DNA of 6,069 nucleotides from an uncultured Eubacteriales bacterium (lineage in GTDB: Bacteria; Bacillota; Clostridia; Oscillospirales; CAG-272): assembly GCA_902462015.1 (NCBI GenBank), contig CABPZV010000128.1, positions 1-6,069 of the forward strand, written 5' to 3'. Numbering within the stretch: position 1 is the stretch's first letter; the number at the start of each line of letters is the position of its first letter. The position numbers and the translations under genes are program-made. The notes under the pieces were generated by a model, which searched no databases, was not told the DNA's origin, and was given only the letters and a program-made list of their open reading frames with translations. Below are positions 1 to 4,397 of the stretch, piece after piece.

Positions 1-1
1 A

Positions 2-310
2 ACCTTTGAACCGGTTCCTCCGGTTTCAAGACCATATCCCGCAAGAAATTCTCTGATATCGTCTATATTATCATACGGGAAAGGTGATTTTTCCGCAAGT
101 ATAAGCCTGGCAATAAGCGAGGGTTTCGACACTGACTGTAACGGTGCTACTGTCGGATCGGTTGTCGGCATGATCTGCGGAGCATCAGCTATACCTGAGA
201 AATGGTACAAGCCTTTTCACGGAAGACTTCGCACATCAATAAATCCGATTGGAACCGTTTCTATAGATGAGCTTGTTGAAAAAACTATGAAACATATTGA
301 AGATAAATAG
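2..310 (+). CDS. ADP-ribosylglycohydrolase-family protein, C-terminal part (5' end outside window)
   Basis: An open frame enters from the left edge and ends at a TAG stop at 308-310, giving 102 residues with no start in view. It carries YGKGDF (residues 25-30) followed by GFDTDCNGATVGSVVG (41-56). This is the C-terminal metal-site signature of the ADP-ribosylglycohydrolase (ARH/DraG-like) family, in which the DxD aspartates (D43, D45 here) bind divalent metal next to the ADP-ribose site. It continues with IPEKWYKP and a short tail, which is a normal end for these enzymes. Members hydrolyse ADP-ribose from proteins or small molecules in the cytoplasm; the substrate here cannot be told. The first 15 or so residues match the family less clearly than the rest, and a frameshift near bases 35-55 cannot be excluded. 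The gene is convergent with the rpsF operon. The family call is firm; the exact activity is not. Confidence 0.85.
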   Translation, partial: TFEPVPPVSRPYPARNSLISSILSYGKGDFSASISLAISEGFDTDCNGATVGSVVGMICGASAIPEKWYKPFHGRLRTSINPIGTVSIDELVEKTMKHIEDK

Positions 311-340
311 AACATATTATGTACGCGTAAAAAATCGTCC

Positions 341-369
341 AACAGTTTTTTTACCCTAACAAAACTGTT
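341..369. terminator. Hairpin in the convergent gap, possible terminator
   Basis: AACAGTTTT (341-349) pairs perfectly with AAAACTGTT (361-369) around an 11-nt loop, 30 bases after the ARH-family stop codon. No clear T-run directly follows on either strand, though the - strand reads GGACGATTTTTTAC just beyond the stem. It could help end the ARH-family transcript or the rpsR transcript; termination is inferred only. Confidence 0.4.
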
Positions 370-379
370 CTAAGCAATC

Positions 380-424
380 AAAGCGCCTTCTGAGGTATTT
401 AAATCATACCTTAGAAGACGCTTT
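380..424. terminator. Long hairpin between convergent genes, probable bidirectional terminator
   Basis: Two 19-nt arms (380-398 and 406-424) are complementary except for one wobble and one mismatch, with a 7-nt loop. The stem begins AAAGCG and ends CGCTTT, the A-tract/T-tract form common in bidirectional terminators, but the T-tract is only three bases. A run of seven T lies at 443-449, too far from the stem to be a classic tail. It sits between the ARH-family stop and repeat copy 1, downstream of both converging transcription units. Confidence 0.5.
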
Positions 425-449
425 GTCAGTACAATATTACAATTTTTTT

Positions 450-611
450 AATAAGGGGCTTGCTTCGTCACATGGCGTGGCCAACCATTCAGTAGAAGAT
501 TGTATCTCCTACTGAACGGTGAAATGTAACCCGCCGCCTGAAAGGCGATCGCCATTAGGGCGGCAGCTTTAATGGCGATTGCCTTAATGGCTTGACATCT
601 TGCCTAAGTTA
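450..611. repeat. Interspersed intergenic repeat, copy 1 (162 bp)
   Basis: This copy is very similar to copy 3 (4145-4309) along its whole length and shares both ends with copies 2 and 3: AATAAGG on the left and GCCTAAGTTA on the right. In order it contains a G-rich left end with CTTG (454-465), a hairpin with 17-nt arms at 484-500 and 504-520 and a TGT loop, the conserved block AACCCGCCGCC, three 15-bp sub-units (542-556, 557-571, 572-586) and the right end. The short stem that closes the sub-unit block in copy 3 (ACCCGCC with GGCGGGT) is broken here because the right partner reads GGCTTGA. No open frame is shared with the other copies. It lies 76 bases beyond the rpsR stop codon. Confidence 0.9.
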
Positions 612-612
612 A

Positions 613-656
613 ATTTATACTCATCTGAAATAATACAACAACAGATTAGTATAAAT
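613..656 (-). terminator. AT-rich hairpin just after rpsR, possible terminator or 3' end stabiliser
   Basis: Arms at 613-627 and 642-656 pair over 15 nt with one mismatch and a 14-nt loop. On the - strand this hairpin begins 31 bases after the rpsR stop codon and is followed by TTAACTTAGGC, which is already the end of repeat copy 1. The stem is weak (mostly A-T) and has no proper U-tract, so efficient termination is doubtful. It could instead be part of the 3' untranslated region. Confidence 0.4.
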
Positions 657-687
657 GTTAATACTAAGAACTATAAAACTGAATTAA

Positions 688-948
688 TCAATCGCTGATA
701 TAAGGAAGAAGTGCAACATGACGGGCACGCTTAATCGCAACAGTAAGCTGACGCTGATGCTTCGCGCATGTTCCGGTAATACGGCGCGGAAGAATTTTTG
801 AACGCTCGCTTACACACTTGCGAAGTCTTGCTATATCCTTATAATCAACCTGATCAATTTTATCTGCACAGAATGCGCATACCTTTCTGTGTCTGCGGAC
901 AAACGGACGCGCAGGTTTCTGCTGGGAATTTTCTTTTTCGTTTTCCAT
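688..948 (-). CDS. rpsR: 30S ribosomal protein S18
   Basis: The 86-residue product matches S18, a small-subunit protein that forms a dimer with S6 on the platform of the 30S subunit and contacts 16S rRNA. The family core is visible as VDYKDIARLRKCVSERSKI (residues 34-52), ILPRRITGTCAKHQR (52-66) and a basic RQLTVAIKRARHVALLPY helix and tail. Cysteines at 24, 27, 45 and 61 give the C+ form of S18, which can hold zinc; CAFC is the first pair. A GGAGG (961-965) stands 12 bases before the ATG, slightly far but usable. It is the last gene of the rpsF-ssb-rpsR operon, 89 bases after ssb, the classical arrangement in Firmicutes. There is no rplI after it. The end of the gene is followed by a hairpin and repeat copy 1. 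Confidence 0.98.
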   Translation of the reverse strand: MENEKENSQQKPARPFVRRHRKVCAFCADKIDQVDYKDIARLRKCVSERSKILPRRITGTCAKHQRQLTVAIKRARHVALLPYISD

Positions 949-1037
949 GGTTCTATTAAACCTCCAATCAATACGGTAAAAATAACCGTCAATAAATCAC
1001 AAATATGCTATTGATTTCTGAATTAGAATATCAGACA

Positions 1038-1511
1038 CTAAAACGGCAAATCATCATCACTGGCCAGATCTTCAAAAGCGCTGTCAGGAACAGACGGAGG
1101 AGTAAAAGCAGTTCCGGCACTGCTCTGTACAGGCTCTGCAGGTGAAGCAAAGCTGCGGTTAGCAGCAGCATATCCTTCCTCTGCTGATTTACTTTCAACA
1201 AATGATATCTCGTCAGCTACAACTTCAAAATCATAACGCTTCTGTCCGTTTTGATCCGTCCAGTTGCGGTTCTGAAGAGCACCAAGAACAAAGATAGACT
1301 TTCCTTTGTGGAAATATCTCGATACAAACTCAGCCTGCTGTCTCCATGCAGTAACACGAATAAAATCCGTTTGCGGCTGCTCTCCCTGTTTTGTAAATCT
1401 CCGGCTTACCGCAATTGTAAATGTAACAACCGGAACACCGGAGGGTGTCTGTTTAAGCTCGGGATCGGCTGTTAATCTGCCAATAAGAAGAATCTTATTT
1501 AAGCTTGCCAT
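1038..1511 (-). CDS. ssb: Single-stranded DNA-binding protein SSB
   Basis: This is a 157-residue SSB. It binds single-stranded DNA as a tetramer and recruits replication and repair proteins through its C-terminal tip. An OB-fold covers roughly residues 1-108, starting MASLNKILLIGRL and including TAWRQQAEF with the DNA-stacking tryptophan W56 and a second aromatic region at NRNW (81-84). A low-complexity Ala/Ser/Pro linker runs from about 109 to 147, and the protein ends in the acidic tip DDDLPF that contacts partner proteins. The ATG is placed by the family's normal N-terminus. Its ribosome binding site is weak (AAAGGGA at 1526-1532), so translation may depend partly on coupling or read-through from rpsF, 52 bases upstream. 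It lies between rpsF and rpsR as in most Firmicutes. Confidence 0.98.
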   Translation of the reverse strand: MASLNKILLIGRLTADPELKQTPSGVPVVTFTIAVSRRFTKQGEQPQTDFIRVTAWRQQAEFVSRYFHKGKSIFVLGALQNRNWTDQNGQKRYDFEVVADEISFVESKSAEEGYAAANRSFASPAEPVQSSAGTAFTPPSVPDSAFEDLASDDDLPF

Positions 1512-1563
1512 ACTAAAAATTCCATCCCTTTCTTTTGAAATCCTATACTGCGATTCCGATTAA

Positions 1564-1995
1564 CTATTCAGCAGCATCTGCAGCTGAATCCGCTGTGCTC
1601 TGATTATCATCAGCGGTCTCTTCTTTTACAGCCTCAACTTCAGGCGCAGCTTCTGCTGATGAAACCGATGCAGCCGATGGCATACCTGTTTTTGCTGTAG
1701 GTTTAACCGCCTTTGTTACCATCGCGCGCATAGTACCCTCAGTAATATTAAACACACGATTAATCTCTGCAGGAAGATCTGCCGGTCCTTCAAAAGTAAT
1801 GAGAGTATAATATCCCTCATTCTTGTCATTGATCGGATAAGCAAGTCTGCGCTTGCCCCAGTCAGCAACCTCAATAATCTTACCTGCTGATTCGATCATT
1901 CCTTTAAACTTTTCAATAATGGCCTTTATACCCTCGTCTCCGAGATCAAGATCAAAAACGAAAAGCGCTTCATAAGACGAAAACTGTCTTTCCAT
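1564..1995 (-). CDS. rpsF: 30S ribosomal protein S6
   Basis: The 143-residue product is S6, partner of S18 in the 30S platform. The domain occupies about residues 1-97: an N-terminal strand YEALFVFD, a central DWGKRRLAYPINDKNEGYYT stretch typical of S6, and FNITEGTMRAMVTK near the end. Beyond it is a tail of some 45 residues rich in Ala, Glu, Asp and Ser (TADDNQSTADSAADAAE at the end). Most S6 proteins stop near 95-100 residues, so the tail is an acidic, probably disordered extension. The ATG follows an excellent site, AGGGAGGTG (2004-2012), at 8 bases. It is the first gene of the operon with ssb and rpsR, read from the promoter at 2099-2128 with a leader of about 100 nt that may carry autoregulation. 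Confidence 0.97.
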   Translation of the reverse strand: MERQFSSYEALFVFDLDLGDEGIKAIIEKFKGMIESAGKIIEVADWGKRRLAYPINDKNEGYYTLITFEGPADLPAEINRVFNITEGTMRAMVTKAVKPTAKTGMPSAASVSSAEAAPEVEAVKEETADDNQSTADSAADAAE

Positions 1996-2092
1996 AATTT
2001 TTACACCTCCCTATGGACGTAAGACCGCATAGAATTGTTTTTACGGATATTCTCCGTTTTCTGTGCGGCAAGGAGAAAACATAGTTTTCAAT
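1996..2092 (-). promoter_or_regulatory. rpsF 5' leader, candidate S6:S18 autoregulatory structure
   Basis: About 97 nt separate the predicted transcript start from the rpsF ATG. On the - strand the leader can form competing hairpins: GTTTTCT (2080-2074) with AGAAAAC (2062-2056) around an 11-nt loop containing GCCGCAC; TTCTCC (2077-2072) with GGAGAA (2055-2050); and CGGA with TCCG across 2056-2044. Leaders of rpsF operons in many bacteria carry a hairpin with a CCG-bearing loop or bulge that binds the S6:S18 complex. The CCG here (around 2067-2069) is in a plausible place, but I have not matched the full consensus. Confidence 0.4.
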
Positions 2093-2098
2093 AGTATA

Positions 2099-2128
2099 AT
2101 TATACCACACTTCTTGTCTGTTTGTCAA
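2099..2128 (-). promoter_or_regulatory. Promoter of the rpsF-ssb-rpsR operon
   Basis: On the - strand TTGACA (2128-2123) and TATAAT (2104-2099) are both perfect consensus hexamers, separated by 18 bases. Transcription would start near 2092, giving a leader of about 97 nt before rpsF. This is the strongest sigma-A type promoter in the window, as expected for ribosomal protein genes. It overlaps the inverted repeat at 2104-2138. Confidence 0.85.
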
Positions 2129-2138
2129 GAGGTGTGGT
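2104..2138. other. Inverted repeat overlapping the rpsF promoter, possible upp terminator or operator
   Basis: Thirteen-nt arms (2104-2116 and 2126-2138, ACCACACTTCTTG and CAAGAGGTGTGGT) pair with a single wobble around a 9-nt loop. The dyad spans the -35 element and the whole spacer of the rpsF promoter. On the + strand it is followed by GTTTATTTT, which looks like a terminator tail, yet no + strand gene lies upstream. On the - strand it follows upp and repeat copy 2, so it could end the upp transcript, although its tail there is only AT-rich. Confidence 0.6.
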
Positions 2139-2160
2139 GTTTATTTTACAGAATAACAAA

Positions 2161-2341
2161 TTCAATAAGGGACTTGCTCCGTCAAATGGCGTGGCAACCA
2201 TTCCAGTAGGAGATTGTATCTCCCACTGAATGGTGAAAGTAACCCGCCGCCTTGGAGGCCATCGCCTTAAGAGACGACCGTCATTAAGACGACCGCCATT
2301 AAGGCTGCCGCCTTAGTGGCGGGACATTTTGCCTAAGTTAT
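2161..2341. repeat. Interspersed intergenic repeat, copy 2 (181 bp, expanded and more diverged)
   Basis: It shares TTCAATAAGG at the left and TTGCCTAAGTTAT at the right with copy 3, and the same internal order. The central hairpin has arms at 2197-2214 and 2218-2234 with a TGT loop and one bulged C. The GC-rich block has four sub-units (2255-2269, 2270-2285, 2286-2300, 2301-2315) instead of three, which accounts for its extra length, and these read more like AAGACGACCGCCATT than the units of the other copies. CCCGCC and GGCGGG still flank the block. Its right end is one base from the upp stop codon, so it occupies nearly the whole region between upp and the rpsF promoter. Confidence 0.9.
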
Positions 2342-2342
2342 A

Positions 2343-2972
2343 CTACTTTGTTCCAAACAGCCTGTCCCCTGCATCACCGAGACCAGGAACAATATAAGCA
2401 TGTTCGTTCAGACAATCATCAAGCGCAGCACAGTAAATATCGACGTCAGGATGATCCTTTTGCACCTTTGCAACTCCTTCCGGCGCTGCGACAAGATTAA
2501 GAAGTCGGATATTGGATGCTCCGCGTCTTTTTATCTGCGTAACAGCGTCCGATGCGCTGCCTCCGGTTGCTAACATCGGATCGGCAAGAATTACAAGACG
2601 CTCGCTGATATCAGCCGGAAGCTTGCAGTAATATTCTACAGGCTCGTGAGTTTCAGGATCGCGGTACAAGCCAATATGTCCTACTTTCGCTACGGGAACA
2701 AGATTTAAAAGTCCGTCAACCATTCCAAGTCCTGCGCGAAGAATCGGAACTATTGCGAGTTTTTTTCCGGTAATAGCTTTTCCGGTCATTCTTGTCACTG
2801 GGGTTTCAATTTCAATGTCGTCAAGCGGAAGATCACGGGTAAGCTCATATCCCATCAATACTGTAATTTCGCTGAGCATTTGGCGAAAATCTTTGCTCCC
2901 GGTTTCTTTTTTTCGCATAATTGTAAGTTTATGCTGAATAAGCGGATGATCGATTACATGCAAAGCACCCAT
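2343..2972 (-). CDS. upp: Uracil phosphoribosyltransferase
   Basis: This enzyme joins uracil and PRPP to give UMP and pyrophosphate, the main route of uracil salvage, in the cytoplasm. At 209 residues it has the usual length. The conserved block PILRAGLGMVDGLL lies at residues 76-89, the PRPP-binding loop LADPMLATGGSAS at 129-141, and the uracil-binding C-terminus YIVPGLGDAGDRLFGT at 193-208, so no active-site element appears missing. The ATG has AGGAG (2980-2984) at 7 bases. It follows the YitT-family gene by 95 bases on the same strand but has its own good promoter in that gap, so it is probably transcribed independently. No uraA/pyrP permease or pyr gene is next to it. Repeat copy 2 begins one base after its TAG stop. 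Confidence 0.98.
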   Translation of the reverse strand: MGALHVIDHPLIQHKLTIMRKKETGSKDFRQMLSEITVLMGYELTRDLPLDDIEIETPVTRMTGKAITGKKLAIVPILRAGLGMVDGLLNLVPVAKVGHIGLYRDPETHEPVEYYCKLPADISERLVILADPMLATGGSASDAVTQIKRRGASNIRLLNLVAAPEGVAKVQKDHPDVDIYCAALDDCLNEHAYIVPGLGDAGDRLFGTK

Positions 2973-3013
2973 ATTTATACTCCTATCGCATTTTGATGTT
3001 AATTACTCCGATA

Positions 3014-3042
3014 ATTATACACTATCCACGATATTTTTGCAA
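3014..3042 (-). promoter_or_regulatory. Promoter of upp
   Basis: On the - strand TTGCAA (3042-3037) and TATAAT (3019-3014) stand 17 bases apart, with a perfect -10 and a 4/6 -35. It lies about 41 bases upstream of the upp ATG. I see no clear terminator between the YitT-family stop codon and this promoter, so some read-through from that gene into upp is possible. Confidence 0.75.
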
Positions 3043-3067
3043 TAGTTTTTTAGAGCTATCTATAACT

Positions 3068-3907
3068 TTACACCTGACGGAAACCGCTGCCGATAATCTC
3101 ACTGCTTGTCGTTATAACAACAAATGCCAAAGGATCTATGCGATGTATTACCTTTTGAAGCTTAAGCGCTTCTATTCTTCCGCACGCCGTGTGCAAAATT
3201 GTCTTGTCATCTCCAGTATATGCACCGTATGCCCTTACAACTGTTGCTCCGCGCCCGAGAGTTCCGATAATATAATCGTTGAGTTCTTCCGCTTTTGTAG
3301 TAACAATCATAAAATACTTGCAGCTATCCATATTTTCAATTACGCTGTCAACTAAAAACGCCCGTACAAACAGTCCTAAAAGTGAGTATAAACCGGTTTT
3401 TACATCAAATACAAAAAAAGCTGAAACGACAATAAGAAAATCAACAAAAAGCAAGCATTTTCCGACGTCTATAGACGAATATTTTTTTACAATCAAAGCA
3501 ATAATGTCAGTTCCTCCGGACGTTGCATCACATCTGAATATCAGCGCAGAGCCAATCGATGTAAGCAGAATTACAAAAACAAGTTCTAAAAACGGCTCAT
3601 CCGTTACAGTAGTTTCAAGAGGTACCGTCATTTCAAAGAGCTTCATAAAAGCAGAATAGAGCAGACTGCAGTAGATTGTTCTAATACCACAGGATCTGCC
3701 GAGAAAAATAAATCCGATAATCAGAAGAATTAAATTAAGTAATATAATCAGATTCGATGTACTAATTTGAGTAAGCTCTCCAATAAGAACTGAGATACCG
3801 CTGACACCGCCTATTGTAAATGAGTTAGGAATCTCAAAAAAATAAACCTCCAGCGCTATCAAAAGGGTCCCCAGAGTTATCATTACGTAATCTTTAATTT
3901 TATACAT
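3068..3907 (-). CDS. YitT-family (DUF161/DUF2179) membrane protein
   Basis: The 279-residue product has the YitT layout: about six hydrophobic segments in the first 190 residues (roughly 6-24, 30-44, 52-70, 77-93, 107-124, 150-188) and a soluble C-terminal DUF2179 domain at about 197-276. Family signatures are present: IPNSFTIGGVSGIS at 26-39, GSALIFRCDATSGGTDIIA at 119-137, and in the C-terminal domain GRGATVVRAYGAYTG (218-232) and IDPLAFVVIT (257-266). The substrate and role of these proteins are not settled; transport has been suggested from the topology. The ATG follows AAAGGTG (3916-3922) at 8 bases. It has a possible promoter at 3934-3961 and precedes upp on the same strand, but a functional link to pyrimidine salvage is not supported by anything else here. 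Confidence 0.92.
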   Translation of the reverse strand: MYKIKDYVMITLGTLLIALEVYFFEIPNSFTIGGVSGISVLIGELTQISTSNLIILLNLILLIIGFIFLGRSCGIRTIYCSLLYSAFMKLFEMTVPLETTVTDEPFLELVFVILLTSIGSALIFRCDATSGGTDIIALIVKKYSSIDVGKCLLFVDFLIVVSAFFVFDVKTGLYSLLGLFVRAFLVDSVIENMDSCKYFMIVTTKAEELNDYIIGTLGRGATVVRAYGAYTGDDKTILHTACGRIEALKLQKVIHRIDPLAFVVITTSSEIIGSGFRQV

Positions 3908-3933
3908 TTCACATGCACCTTTTATTTATCTTC

Positions 3934-3961
3934 AGTTTAGCATTTCATTCTACTTTGCCAA
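3934..3961 (-). promoter_or_regulatory. Possible promoter of the YitT-family gene
   Basis: On the - strand TTGGCA (3961-3956) and TAAACT (3939-3934) are 16 bases apart, 26 bases upstream of the ATG. The -35 matches consensus at 5 of 6 and the -10 at 4 of 6 positions. It is the best candidate in this gap but much weaker than the rpsF and upp promoters. Confidence 0.4.
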
Positions 3962-4089
3962 TACTCTTTAAGATTACTTTTATATCCGGTCTTGCTTTAT
4001 AGTTTTTACCTGATTCTTTTCGCTGACGCCTCTACTTATATTATGCTTTAAAATACTTTTTTTGCTTGTCAGCATATACTGTAAATAAA
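3962..4089. other. AT-rich intergenic stretch, no feature recognised
   Basis: This part of the 490-base gap between the YitT-family gene and the second permease has no plausible open frame. I see only short dyads, such as GCTGAC (4022-4027) with GTCAGC (4068-4073), and AT-rich runs. It could hold further upstream regulatory sequence for the YitT-family gene, but nothing specific can be named. Confidence 0.5.
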
Positions 4090-4134
4090 TCCGCCGTTTC
4101 GCTGCAGATTTATACAATCCGGCGAAACGGCGGA
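4090..4134 (-). terminator. Strong hairpin, probable terminator of the ABC permease operon
   Basis: CCGCCGTTTCGC (4091-4102) pairs perfectly with GCGAAACGGCGG (4122-4133), and the outer T4090-A4134 pair extends it to 13 bp. On the - strand the stem is followed directly by ATTTATTTAC, a reasonable U-rich tail. It lies downstream of the permease genes and beyond repeat copy 3, so the repeat would be inside the operon's 3' untranslated region. Confidence 0.7.
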
Positions 4135-4144
4135 AACCGTTTGA

Positions 4145-4309
4145 TTCAATAAGGGGCTTGCCCCGTCAAATGGCGTGGCAACCATTCAGTCGGAGATCGT
4201 ATCTCCCACTGAATGGTGAAATGTAACCCGCCGCCTGAAAGGCGATCGCCATTAAGGCGGCAGCTTTAATGGCGATTGCCTTAATGGCGGGTCATCTTGC
4301 CTAAGTTAT
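4145..4309. repeat. Interspersed intergenic repeat, copy 3 (165 bp)
   Basis: This is the best-preserved copy. It begins TTCAATAAGG, then a small hairpin GGGG-CTTG-CCCC (4153-4164), then a hairpin with arms 4181-4197 and 4201-4217, a CGT loop and a single C-C mismatch. ACCCGCC (4226-4232) pairs perfectly with GGCGGGT (4286-4292) to enclose three 15-bp units at 4239-4253, 4254-4268 and 4269-4283 plus a partial fourth. Within the block CGCCATTAA and TTAATGGCG form a further 9-bp stem. It ends TTGCCTAAGTTAT. It lies 88 bases beyond the stop codon of the second permease and 10 bases before the terminator hairpin, both read on the - strand. Confidence 0.92.
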
Positions 4310-4397
4310 AATACCCGGAAATAATGTCAAAACAAGTTTGCACAATTTCAGAATATTATATTCACTCTATATTTCTGTAACAAGTGCACCGAAACAA
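4310..4397. other. Start of the 3' untranslated region of the permease operon, no feature recognised
   Basis: These 88 AT-rich bases lie between the second permease stop codon and repeat copy 3. I see no hairpin of note and no convincing small gene in them. Confidence 0.4.

Noticed and set aside
450..611. Classical MITE with perfect terminal inverted repeats and target duplication
   Set aside because: The ends share only ATAA and weak similarity when inverted, and I see no consistent direct duplication flanking the three copies; a MITE origin stays possible but is not shown.
973..989. Small hairpin (ACGGT/ACCGT) between ssb and rpsR
   Set aside because: Only 5 bp long with a 7-nt AT loop and no U-tract after a stable stem; too weak to call a terminator or attenuator.
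1251..1563. Two + strand open frames opposite ssb
   Set aside because: They are antisense shadows of ssb with Cys/Asn-rich composition and no family resemblance.
3068..3659. Two + strand open frames of about 120 codons opposite the YitT-family gene
   Set aside because: They lie antisense to a well-conserved membrane protein gene, lack ribosome binding sites and have no recognisable domain.
4170..4226. Short + strand frame inside repeat copy 3 starting ATGGCGTGGCAACC, about 18 codons
   Set aside because: Indels and early stops break the same frame in copies 1 and 2, and no good ribosome binding site precedes it.
4241..4250. GGCGATCGCC, identical to the cyanobacterial HIP1 palindrome
   Set aside because: It occurs only as part of the repeat's GC-rich sub-units (also in copy 1); nothing else suggests a cyanobacterium or genome-wide HIP1.
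450..4309. CRISPR array made of the three repeat copies
   Set aside because: The copies are 162-181 bp long, more than 1.5 kb apart, and separated by housekeeping genes; no short repeat-spacer pattern exists.
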